Assembly (NCBI GenBank): GCA_003278125.1
Contig: QCGX01000004.1
Coordinates: 27,653-91,652, forward strand
Origin: Pelagibacteraceae bacterium AG-390-C22
GTDB taxonomy: Bacteria; Pseudomonadota; Alphaproteobacteria; Pelagibacterales; Pelagibacteraceae
Reading direction: 5' to 3'
DNA length: 64,000 bases
Part shown: positions 55,128 to 64,000 of the stretch, one piece after another
Position numbering within the stretch: the first letter of the stretch is position 1
Layout of the letters: every line of letters starts with the position of its first letter
The notes under the pieces: model-generated
The model's database searches: none
Seen by the model: only the letters and a program-made list of their open reading frames with translations
Told to the model about the DNA's origin: nothing
Translations under genes and position numbers: made by a program

Positions 55128-56693
55128 TTAAAATACTAATAGAATAACAATTACAATACCAAAAAAACCTATAATCAAATTGTTTCTAAAATTTTTTAAC
55201 CTCATTTGTTCGATCTCTAGGTTTTTGTTATTTCTTAACCCTATATTTAGTTTTCCTTCAGCCATTAACTGAAGAGCATAATTAGCCTTATCCATAAGAT
55301 CTGGAAAATCAGGGACTCTTTTTAATATCTCCGCAGAAGTATTAATGGCAGTATCCAAGGTAGACTTTGGGCTTTTCATATCTTTTAACCAATCTTCTAA
55401 AACAGGTCTAGAAACTTGCCAAATATTAGTTTCAGGATAGAGCTTTCTAGCAACTCCTTCTACTACAACCATAGTTTTTTGTAAAAGAAGTAAAGGAGTT
55501 TGTGTTGGCATATTAAATTTTTCAGTAATTTCAAAAAGTTGAGCCAATAGATTGCCTCCTGATATATCTTTAATAGATTGACCAAAGATTGGTTCTCCAA
55601 CTGATCTCAAAGCCTGCGCAAATTCATCTTTGGAGGCATTTTGCGGAACAAGACCTGCCTGAAAATGGACTTCGGCTACTTTTACATAATCTCTCTGAAT
55701 AAAACCATATAAAATTTCAGCTAAAAATTTTCTATTGTTTTTATCTAATCTTCCCATTATGCCAAAATCTACAGGTATAATATTTCCTTGTTTATCAACA
55801 AATAAATTTCCTTGATGCATATCTCCATGAAAAAAACCATCCCTTATAGCTTGTTTTAAAAAATGTTGAATTAAGTTTTCAGCAAGGAATTTTAAATCAA
55901 TACCAATTTCTTTAAGTTTTTTATGTTCTCGTATAGATATTCCATCTACTTTATCCAGAGCTAGGACTTTTTTAGTGGTATAATTCCAGTATATTTTAGG
56001 CACATTAAAACGATTGTCGTTTTTAGTGTTTTCATATAATTCACTTGCGGCTGCAGCCTCAAATCTTAAATCCATCTCAATATTTGTAATTTCTCGTAAT
56101 AAATGAACTACCTCAACCAATTTAAGTCTTTTTGCTTTTGAAAAGGTATTTTCAATTATATAAGCAAACAACATTAAAGCATCCAACTCTTCATTAAATA
56201 ATTTTTCTATATTTGGTCTTAAAATTTTAATTGCAACTTCTCTATTTTCATTTGCTTCTTTTATTTTTGCTATATGAACTTGAGCGATTGAAGCAGCCGC
56301 TATGGGTTCACTTAACTCCAAAATATTTTTATATTGAGTCTCTCCTACTTCTTTTTTTATAATTTTTTTTGCCTCATAAGTATCAAATGCAGGAAGTTTA
56401 TCTTGCAATTTTTCTAAATTATCCGCTAACTCTTCACCAATGATATCAGGTCTTGTTGCTAGAAATTGGCCGAGTTTGATAAAAGTGGTGCCCATGTCCT
56501 CTAGCGCCAAACAAAGTTTTTCTCCAGGTTTTTTTTGATTATTCACCAATTTTTTTTCAGATCCTATTGAAATTAAATTAAAAAAAATATTTATAGTTAC
56601 AGGTAAAGTGTATATTTGGTTTATAGTATCTATAGCTCCAGAAGTGGACAATTTTCTTGCAATTTTAAACAACTGAAAAATTCTCTTAAACAT
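55128..56693 (-). CDS. ubiB: Ubiquinone biosynthesis kinase-like protein UbiB
   Basis: UbiB is an ABC1/ADCK-type atypical kinase/ATPase supporting ubiquinone synthesis. It is 521 aa. The KxGQ motif region is TFIKLGQFLATRPDIIGEELADNLEKLQD. The A-rich loop appears as EPIAAASIAQVHIA. The catalytic loop is RDGFFHGDMHQGNLFVD and the metal DFG is VDFGIMGRLD. A single C-terminal transmembrane helix (NLIIGFFGIVIVILLVF) anchors it. It lies immediately downstream of ubiE with no gap (0 bp), the common alphaproteobacterial order. Confidence 0.97.
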   Translation of the reverse strand: MFKRIFQLFKIARKLSTSGAIDTINQIYTLPVTINIFFNLISIGSEKKLVNNQKKPGEKLCLALEDMGTTFIKLGQFLATRPDIIGEELADNLEKLQDKLPAFDTYEAKKIIKKEVGETQYKNILELSEPIAAASIAQVHIAKIKEANENREVAIKILRPNIEKLFNEELDALMLFAYIIENTFSKAKRLKLVEVVHLLREITNIEMDLRFEAAAASELYENTKNDNRFNVPKIYWNYTTKKVLALDKVDGISIREHKKLKEIGIDLKFLAENLIQHFLKQAIRDGFFHGDMHQGNLFVDKQGNIIPVDFGIMGRLDKNNRKFLAEILYGFIQRDYVKVAEVHFQAGLVPQNASKDEFAQALRSVGEPIFGQSIKDISGGNLLAQLFEITEKFNMPTQTPLLLLQKTMVVVEGVARKLYPETNIWQVSRPVLEDWLKDMKSPKSTLDTAINTSAEILKRVPDFPDLMDKANYALQLMAEGKLNIGLRNNKNLEIEQMRLKNFRNNLIIGFFGIVIVILLVF

Positions 56694-57398
56694 TTATATC
56701 TTCCATCCGGAGTGAATTGCAGAAATACCATTAGAAAGATTTCTATATTCTACATTGGTAAACCCATTTTTAGTTATTAGTTCTAAGAGCTGTTTTTGAT
56801 TATAGAAAACATCTATGCTGTTAATTAAATAATCGTAAGGTTTTGATGATCCTACAATATATTTTCCTAAAACAGGTATAGCTTTTGAATAATTTTTATA
56901 TAAAAAATTTAATAATTCATTATCTATTTTTGAAAATTCTAAACACATAAAACGACCTCCTGGCTTTAAAACTCTGTAAGCTTCCTTGAGAGCTTTGTTA
57001 ATATCAGAAACATTTCTTATTCCATAGCTAATTGTATAAAAGTCATACATATTATCTTCAACAGGTAGAGATTCAGCTCTAGACATGATCCATTTAATAT
57101 TCTTAAAATTTACAAGATTACTCTTACCTTTCTTAAACATATCTTCATTTGGTTCTACACAAGTGATCATTGATAAGTTTTTATTTCGTAAAGAAAATTT
57201 TTTTGCTATATCCCCAGTGCCTGATGCGACATCAATCAATGAGGAACTAGGAGAAGGATTTATCCAATCAATAAATTTATCCTTCCAAATGCGATGTATT
57301 CCTAAAGACATCACGTCGTTCATCAAATCATATTTATTATAAACTTCTGAAAATACCGAATTGACTAATTTTGCTTTATCTTGAATAGTGCTTTTCAT
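56694..57398 (-). CDS. ubiE: Ubiquinone/menaquinone C-methyltransferase UbiE
   Basis: UbiE is the SAM-dependent C-methyltransferase of ubiquinone synthesis. It is 234 aa. The signatures are YNKYDLMNDVMSLGIHRIWKDKFI, the SAM motif LIDVASGTGDIAKKF, and the family pattern YTISYGIRNVSDINKALKEAYRVLKPGGRFMCLEFSK. The start is 11 bp from the divergent mutM start, so the two genes share a tiny promoter region. It heads the ubiE-ubiB-coaBC-dut operon. Confidence 0.97.
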   Translation of the reverse strand: MKSTIQDKAKLVNSVFSEVYNKYDLMNDVMSLGIHRIWKDKFIDWINPSPSSSLIDVASGTGDIAKKFSLRNKNLSMITCVEPNEDMFKKGKSNLVNFKNIKWIMSRAESLPVEDNMYDFYTISYGIRNVSDINKALKEAYRVLKPGGRFMCLEFSKIDNELLNFLYKNYSKAIPVLGKYIVGSSKPYDYLINSIDVFYNQKQLLELITKNGFTNVEYRNLSNGISAIHSGWKI

Positions 57399-57409
57399 AG
57401 ATTAATTAT

Positions 57410-58279
57410 ATGCCAGAATTACCAGAAGTTGAAGTTGTTAAAAAGTCCTTAATTAACAAAACTCAAAATTTAATTGTAAAAGCAGTCAAAATAAATGATG
57501 GGAGATTAAGATATAAAATTGATAGAAACAAAATCAAAAAAATTATTGGGCTGAAGTTTAAAAAAATTTCTAGAAGATCCAAATATTTACTATTTTTCTT
57601 TAATAAAGATGTTGTAATGCTAGTACATTTAGGTATGACGGGAAAATTTTTTTTCGTTAACCGCAAAAGAACAAAATATAAAACAAGTTTTTACTACGAT
57701 ATTAATGAAGATAAAGACAAAAAACACGATCGCATAATTTTCAATTTATCAAATAATCAAAAATTAATTTATAATGATGTAAGAAAATTTGGTTTTATAA
57801 AGTTTATTCAACGAGCCGGTCTAGAACAAAATGCCCACCTTAAACATTTAGGGCCAGAACCAATGAGTGCTAAATTTAATATTGGATACTTTAAAGATTA
57901 TAGGACAGGAAAAGAAAGGAATATTAAAAATATTTTAATGGATCAAAAATTCATATCTGGATTAGGAAATATTTATGTAAATGAAATTCTTTTTTTAAGT
58001 GGAGTAAAACCTGTAAAAAAAATTAAAAAACTTACAGATGTTGAGATAAAAAAAATTATAAAATTTACCAAAAAAATAATTTCTAAAGCCATAATACTTG
58101 GAGGTTCATCTATAAAAGATTTTTCTAGTAGCAGTGGAAAAAAAGGTTCATTTCAGCAATATTTCAACGTTTATGGAAAAAAAGGTGAAAATTGCCCAAA
58201 GGTTAAATGCAAGGGAAAGATAAAAAAAATTGTTGTATCTAATCGAGCATCATTTTTTTGTAATAAATGCCAAAAATAA
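57410..58279 (+). CDS. mutM: Formamidopyrimidine-DNA glycosylase MutM (Fpg)
   Basis: MutM excises 8-oxoguanine and ring-opened purines. It is 289 aa. The catalytic N-terminus MPELPEVEVVKKSL (Pro2, Glu3) and the lysine in LVHLGMTGKF are present. The helix-two-turn-helix appears as MDQKFISGLGNIYVNEILFLSGVKP. The C-terminal zinc finger has one odd detail: the first cysteine pair is C-x4-C (CPKVKC) instead of C-x2-C, followed by a normal FFCNKCQK. Some lysine-rich loops are longer than usual. It is followed after 44 bp by rpsT. Confidence 0.95.
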   Translation: MPELPEVEVVKKSLINKTQNLIVKAVKINDGRLRYKIDRNKIKKIIGLKFKKISRRSKYLLFFFNKDVVMLVHLGMTGKFFFVNRKRTKYKTSFYYDINEDKDKKHDRIIFNLSNNQKLIYNDVRKFGFIKFIQRAGLEQNAHLKHLGPEPMSAKFNIGYFKDYRTGKERNIKNILMDQKFISGLGNIYVNEILFLSGVKPVKKIKKLTDVEIKKIIKFTKKIISKAIILGGSSIKDFSSSSGKKGSFQQYFNVYGKKGENCPKVKCKGKIKKIVVSNRASFFCNKCQK

Positions 58280-58323
58280 TAAAGTTGACCGTATTTAAAT
58301 GCACATATATACAATCCTAAAAA

Positions 58324-58575
58324 ATGCCAAATACTAAATCAGCAATTAGAAGAGTAAGAAGGGTTAAAAAACAAACCCAAGTTAATAGAATAAGAAAAAG
58401 TAAATATAAAAATGCCATCAAAAAGATGGATTTATTAATAAAGTCTAAAAATAAGACCGAAGCTAAGAAATATTTCTCAAAGTTCCAATCAATTCTAATG
58501 CAGGTTGCTAAATCAGGGGCAATAAGCAAACGAACTGCCTCTAGAAAAATTTCAAGAGTATCTAAAAAAATTTAA
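58324..58575 (+). CDS. rpsT: Ribosomal protein S20
   Basis: S20 is a small helical protein of the 30S subunit. It is 83 aa and lysine-rich, with the family start MPNTKSAIRRVRRVKKQTQVNRIRKSKYKNAIKKM and the C-terminal SGAISKRTASRKISRVSKKI (xGxIHKNxAxRxKSRL). It lies between mutM and dnaA, as in many alphaproteobacteria. The last codons are followed by the AT-rich dnaA leader. No clear terminator is seen. Confidence 0.96.
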   Translation: MPNTKSAIRRVRRVKKQTQVNRIRKSKYKNAIKKMDLLIKSKNKTEAKKYFSKFQSILMQVAKSGAISKRTASRKISRVSKKI

Positions 58576-58797
58576 TTTTTGATTTAACAATTCAAAGTTG
58601 ATTATTTTTGTTAAATTAATCTATATTTAGATTCAATAAACCAAATCTAGTTTCATTTTTAAGTTGTAGATTAAATTTTTTTTCTATCATAACGTTAATG
58701 CTGCAACCTGATTAAGTTTTTTTTTCATTACAACCTGTGGCTAGTTGCAAATGTTTTGTAAAAAGCGTTTAAAGGAATCTCTTTAAGAATTAATTAC
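58576..58797. other. dnaA upstream region (222 bp, largest intergenic gap)
   Basis: This AT-rich region between rpsT and dnaA holds four copies of the hexamer AATCTA/TAGATT (58618-58623, 58628-58633, 58644-58649, 58667-58672); the first two form a 6-bp stem. The heptamer CAACCTG occurs twice about 30 bp apart (near 58703 and 58732). I see no match to the canonical DnaA box TTATCCACA, so whether it is an origin or only the dnaA promoter cannot be decided. No tRNA or small ORF is evident. Confidence 0.4.
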
Positions 58798-60186
58798 ATG
58801 GACAAAAATAATATAAAAAAACAAAATGTTTATATTTCTGAGGAAGAAAAAACATTGAACTGGGATGAAATCCAGAGCTCTTTCAAGAAAACATTTGGCG
58901 CTGAGATTTATACTAGCTGGTTACAAAAAATTTATTTGGTTAAAGAATACAATGATTATTTAATTCTTGGTGTTCCTACAAGGTTTTTTAGAGATTGGAT
59001 AGTATCTAGATATTTAGACAAAATTTTAGAACAAGTTAAAAGTTTTAAACTTAGCCTTAACAGAATCGAATTTAAAATAATTGAGGAGAACAAAAATAAT
59101 AGTGATTTAATTAAGATTGATGAATTGAGCAAGGTTACAGAGATTAAAGACTCTATATTAAATTATAATAGATTAAATCCTAATTTAAATTTTGACAATT
59201 TTATTCAAGGAGAAAGTAATGATATAGCTTTATCCTATTCTAAAAAAGTTTGTGAACACATATCAAGATACAATCCGCTATATGTATGTGGTGGCGTAGG
59301 TTTAGGCAAAACTCATTTGCTAAATGCTATTGGCCTTGAACTTCAACCTGAAAATAACGTTATGTTTATCTCTGCTGAAAGATTTATGTATCATTTTATA
59401 AAATCTATCAAAAAGAATGACATGGTTAATTTTAAAGATTTTTTCAGAAAATCATCCGTATTTATTATCGATGATATTCAATTTATAAGAGGAAAAGAAA
59501 GTTTACAGGAAGAATTCTTTCATACCTTTAATAGTTTGATGGATAAAGGATCTCAAATTGTTATATCTGCTGACAGAACACCAATGAAATTAGATAGGGT
59601 ACAGGAAAGAATTAAATCACGATTAGCAGGAGGTTTAGTTGTGGACATAGATACTCCAGATTTAGAATTAAAAGTGAAAATTATTAAGAAAAGAATTTTA
59701 GAAATAGAAAATCAATTTAAGGAGAATATTAATCTTAACGATGATGTAATTAATTATATTGCAAATGAAAGCAAAACCAATATTAGGGAACTTATTGGTA
59801 TCTTAAATCGAGTGATTGCTTTTGGGAGAGTTCACAATAAAATTCTAACTACGAGTGACTGTAAAAATATATTAAAAGATGTTTTTAGCCAAATTAAAGT
59901 TATTACAGTTGATAAAATACAGAATGTTGTATCAAATTATTTCAATATTCCTTTAAACGAAATGCTCTCTCAAAGACGTTCTAGACCTTTAGCGAGACCT
60001 AGACAAATCGCAATGTTTTTGTCGAAGAAAATGACTACTAGATCTCTTCCTGAAATAGGAAGAAGATTTGCAAATAGAGATCACACGACTGTTATACATG
60101 CTGTAAAAACCATAACGAGATTATCCGAGCAGGACGATGAAATGAAAAAAAATATAAATCAAATTAAAAGTCTTTTGCTAGAATAG
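58798..60186 (+). CDS. dnaA: Chromosomal replication initiator DnaA
   Basis: DnaA melts the replication origin. It is 462 aa. Domain I (about 15-85) contains FGAEIYTSWLQKIYLV. The AAA+ domain III starts near 140 with NLNFDNFIQGESNDIA. Walker A is YVCGGVGLGKTHLLNAIG and Walker B SVFIIDDIQFIRGKE. Sensor and box VII residues follow (RIKSRLAGGLVVDIDTPDLE). Domain IV DNA-binding signature is RSRPLARPRQIAMFLSKKMTTRSLPEIGRRFANRDHTTVIHAV, nearly identical to the universal pattern. dnaN follows after 8 bp. Confidence 0.99.
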   Translation: MDKNNIKKQNVYISEEEKTLNWDEIQSSFKKTFGAEIYTSWLQKIYLVKEYNDYLILGVPTRFFRDWIVSRYLDKILEQVKSFKLSLNRIEFKIIEENKNNSDLIKIDELSKVTEIKDSILNYNRLNPNLNFDNFIQGESNDIALSYSKKVCEHISRYNPLYVCGGVGLGKTHLLNAIGLELQPENNVMFISAERFMYHFIKSIKKNDMVNFKDFFRKSSVFIIDDIQFIRGKESLQEEFFHTFNSLMDKGSQIVISADRTPMKLDRVQERIKSRLAGGLVVDIDTPDLELKVKIIKKRILEIENQFKENINLNDDVINYIANESKTNIRELIGILNRVIAFGRVHNKILTTSDCKNILKDVFSQIKVITVDKIQNVVSNYFNIPLNEMLSQRRSRPLARPRQIAMFLSKKMTTRSLPEIGRRFANRDHTTVIHAVKTITRLSEQDDEMKKNINQIKSLLLE

Positions 60187-60194
60187 TATCAGAG

Positions 60195-61310
60195 ATGAAG
60201 TTTATTGTTAAAAGAGATATTTTATTAAAATCTTTAAATTTTGTTCAAGGAGTGGTCGAGAAAAAAAATACTCTTCCCATACTTTCCAATGTTTTATTAC
60301 AACTTAAAGATAATAAATTGTCTATAGTTGCTACTGATCTAGATATAGTTTTCCATGATGAAATAAATGAGGTTAAAATTACAAAAGAGGGAAGTACGAC
60401 AACATCTGCAGCTATACTTTACGACATTCTCAGAAAAATATCTTCAAATTCAGAATTAAATTTTGATCTTAAATCAGAAAATAAGCTTAGTTTAAAGAGC
60501 GATAATGCTGACTTTAATTTACTTTGTTTACCTACAGACAATTTTCCAACATTTTCTGATGAATTTGAAGGTCCTGAAATTTCATTAAATAATACAAAAT
60601 TTTTAAAGCTTTTAAATAAGACTAAAATTGCAATTTCAAATGATGACTCTAGACATTATTTGAATGGAATTTTTTTACATTTGACAGAAGCTCATGGCAG
60701 AAACTTTTTGACAGGCGTAGCTACTGATAGTCATAGGCTGTCATCTAGTAGTCTTGAAATAGAAAATGCTGATAACTTTTCGTCTCTAATTTTACCAAGA
60801 AAAACTGTTTTTCAGCTTTGTTCCTTACTAACAGAGTCCAACGAAAAATTATCACTTCAAACAAGTGAAAATAAGATTAAATTTACATTAGGAAATATAA
60901 AATTGGTTTCCAAGGTTATTGATGGAAAATTTCCCGATTACAAAAAGGTTGTCCCTGCTAATAATGAAAAATCTCTAGTCGTGCCTTCTAAAGATTTTAT
61001 AAATTCAATCGAAAGAGTAGCAAGTGTTTCATTGGACGGAAAGGAAGGAGTAAAATTAGTTATCAACAAAGAAAATATTCAACTTTCTGTTAATAGCGCT
61101 AATTCTGGAGAAGGGCATGAGGTTATAAAAGCCAGTTTTAATTCAAATGACCTTAATATAAGTTTTAATTCAAAATATTTGATTGATATTGCATCAGAAG
61201 TTGAAGATAAAAATTTAAAAATGAATTTAAAAGACTCTGTTTCACCAGTATTAATCGAAGATGCTTCAGATAAAAATAGTTATTACGTTATAATGCCTAT
61301 GAAAATCTAA
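60195..61310 (+). CDS. dnaN: DNA polymerase III beta sliding clamp
   Basis: DnaN is the ring-shaped processivity clamp. It is 371 aa, the normal length. The start is MKFIVKRDILLKSLNFVQGVVEKKNTLPILSNVLLQ. The second domain has the typical GIFLHLTE...LTGVATDSHRLS region. The third has IDGKFPDYKKVVP and a C-terminus ending in the family's YVIMPMKI (usually YxxMPMRL). The next gene is gyrB after 135 bp; recF, common at this place in bacteria, is absent from the gap. Confidence 0.98.
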   Translation: MKFIVKRDILLKSLNFVQGVVEKKNTLPILSNVLLQLKDNKLSIVATDLDIVFHDEINEVKITKEGSTTTSAAILYDILRKISSNSELNFDLKSENKLSLKSDNADFNLLCLPTDNFPTFSDEFEGPEISLNNTKFLKLLNKTKIAISNDDSRHYLNGIFLHLTEAHGRNFLTGVATDSHRLSSSSLEIENADNFSSLILPRKTVFQLCSLLTESNEKLSLQTSENKIKFTLGNIKLVSKVIDGKFPDYKKVVPANNEKSLVVPSKDFINSIERVASVSLDGKEGVKLVINKENIQLSVNSANSGEGHEVIKASFNSNDLNISFNSKYLIDIASEVEDKNLKMNLKDSVSPVLIEDASDKNSYYVIMPMKI

Positions 61311-61343
61311 TTTTTTTTAAATTTACAAATTTTTTTTTATTTC

Positions 61344-61393
61344 AAGCTAAAAGCATTGGTAATTGATCATTTTAAGCTATAAGAAGCACTGGT
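61344..61393. repeat. Imperfect direct repeat upstream of gyrB
   Basis: AAGCTAAAAGCATTGGT (61344-61360) and AAGCTATAAGAAGCACTGGT (61374-61393) share AAGCTA...AGCA(T/C)TGGT. The copies are 30 bp apart and lie upstream of the gyrB -10 element. They could be operator half-sites; this is only a pattern. Confidence 0.4.
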
Positions 61394-61416
61394 CGTTTTC
61401 TATTAACTTAAAAAAA

Positions 61417-61425
61417 TGATATAAT
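61417..61425 (+). promoter_or_regulatory. gyrB extended -10 promoter
   Basis: TGATATAAT is a perfect extended -10 (TGn-TATAAT). The -35 region (TTTTCT/TTTCTA) is poor, as expected for extended -10 promoters. Transcription would start near 61432, giving a leader of about 14 bases before the ATG at 61446. Confidence 0.7.
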
Positions 61426-61436
61426 TATTTATCTAA

Positions 61437-63506
<2,070 letters not shown>

Positions 63507-63513
63507 AGTTAAA

Positions 63514-64000
63514 ATGAATTTTTCTACTCTCTTTAGACTGAGAGAAAATCTTAACTTAGATAGAAAAACCTTAGTAATTTTAAGATGGATTGCAATAATA
63601 GGGCAATTCTCAGCAATAACTCTAGTCTATTTCTATTTAAATTTAGATTTTCCAATTTTAATAGCTTTTGCGGTATTATTTTTAGGTTTTTTATCAAATC
63701 TATATTTACAGTTTGGGATTAGATCAATTACTTTAAGAGATTTTTATTCAAGTGTATTCCTAGTTTATGATTTAATTCAACTCTCTGCCTTGCTGTATCT
63801 AACTGGAGGAATTTCAAATCCCTTTTCAATATTAATGATTATCCCAACTATTGTTTCATCAACACTCTTAAGCATGGGAACAACTATCATATTGGGGATT
63901 TTAACCATTATTTTTTTATTTTTATTAACAATCTTTCACTATCCTTTGCCGGGAATACATGATCATTCAATTACTTTTCCAAAACTTTATTTAACTGGAT
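63514..64000 (+). CDS. regB: RegB/PrrB-type redox sensor histidine kinase, N-terminal part (partial)
   Basis: This gene is absent from the track because it runs off the right edge. The ATG at 63514 is 7 bp after gyrB. About 162 codons are open. The visible part is a membrane domain of several helices starting LVILRWIAIIGQFSAITLVYF and containing LLYLTGGISNPFSILMIIP. This matches the RegB/PrrB/ActS sensor domain, where the TGGxxNPF loop binds quinone. The redox cysteine, histidine box and ATPase domain would lie beyond the window. RegB-RegA systems control respiration and redox balance in alphaproteobacteria. Identity of the catalytic half is inferred. Confidence 0.8.
   Translation, partial: MNFSTLFRLRENLNLDRKTLVILRWIAIIGQFSAITLVYFYLNLDFPILIAFAVLFLGFLSNLYLQFGIRSITLRDFYSSVFLVYDLIQLSALLYLTGGISNPFSILMIIPTIVSSTLLSMGTTIILGILTIIFLFLLTIFHYPLPGIHDHSITFPKLYLTG

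Noticed and set aside
58576-58797. Replication origin with canonical DnaA boxes
   Set aside because: No TTATCCACA-like 9-mer was found; only short AT-rich repeats are present, so an oriC call is not supported.

Overview
The window looks like chromosomal backbone from a streamlined, very AT-rich marine alphaproteobacterium. The best match by gene order and style is the SAR11/Pelagibacterales group (inference, not tested). The reasons are the strongly A/T-biased codon use, gene spacing of mostly 0-15 bp with many 1-30 bp overlaps, short versions of several proteins (GyrB, IF2, TsaB), and alphaproteobacterial signature genes: Irr beside fabA-fabB-fabI, a DUF3576 lipoprotein, and a RegB-type kinase. 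I see no rRNA, tRNA, CRISPR array, insertion sequence, prophage or toxin module. No gap between genes exceeds about 225 bp.

Layout. 1-736: 5' end of ftsK on the minus strand. 793-7419: ubiH-like, mnmE, mnmG, rsmG, parA, parB. Two exact copies of the core ParB-binding palindrome lie inside rsmG. 7406-11951 (minus): holA, lptE, leuS and a DUF3576 lipoprotein. 12152-13207: an outer-membrane porin with its own leader and a strong terminator. 13230-15669: compact head-to-head gene pairs (ThiE-like/YggS, YkuD/pseudo-receiver regulator) ending in a 35-residue ArfA-like ORF. 15671-21934 (minus): sugar/adenosine kinase, nth, dapB, a 54-residue membrane protein, dnaJ, dnaK, grpE. 21979-25106: rdgB, then an envelope group (LpoA-like, rsmI, BON lipoprotein). 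25109-30557: maeB, murJ, trpS, nfuA. 30559-33463: Bax-like glucosaminidase, polysaccharide deacetylase, mini-TsaB. 33475-45951: fur-miaB-phoH-ybeY-lnt-metK-nusA-infB-rbfA-rpsO-pnp. 45956-49552: a small GNAT-like gene, fabI-fabB-fabA, and divergent irr. 49616-52281: katG, which carries an Irr-box-like operator on its promoter, and two small membrane proteins. 52278-58279: SH3 protein, moeB/thiF, dut, coaBC, ubiB, ubiE, then divergent mutM. 58324-64000: rpsT, dnaA, dnaN, gyrB, and the start of a regB-type kinase.

Functionally the window covers chromosome replication and segregation, translation (tRNA modification, initiation, ribosome maturation and rescue), protein folding, type II fatty-acid synthesis, ubiquinone and CoA synthesis, cell-envelope assembly, and iron/peroxide control. 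The order fur-miaB-phoH-ybeY-lnt-metK-nusA-infB-rbfA-rpsO-pnp...fabI-fabB-fabA-irr follows the ancestral alphaproteobacterial order as I remember it. The genes I would expect at several junctions (rimI, corC, trmB, rimP, ylxR, truB, recF) are not there.

I did not find a clearly new multi-gene system. The observations most worth a second look are the Irr-box/promoter overlap at katG, the paired parS sites in rsmG, the minimal ArfA-like ORF coupled to a regulator with a degenerate receiver, start codons of divergent genes sharing one 6-bp palindrome, a terminator that doubles as the C-terminal codons of the opposing gene, an intrinsic terminator abutting the nusA ribosome-binding site, a half-size TsaB, and a malonyl-CoA-decarboxylase-like acyltransferase domain beside the fatty-acid genes.
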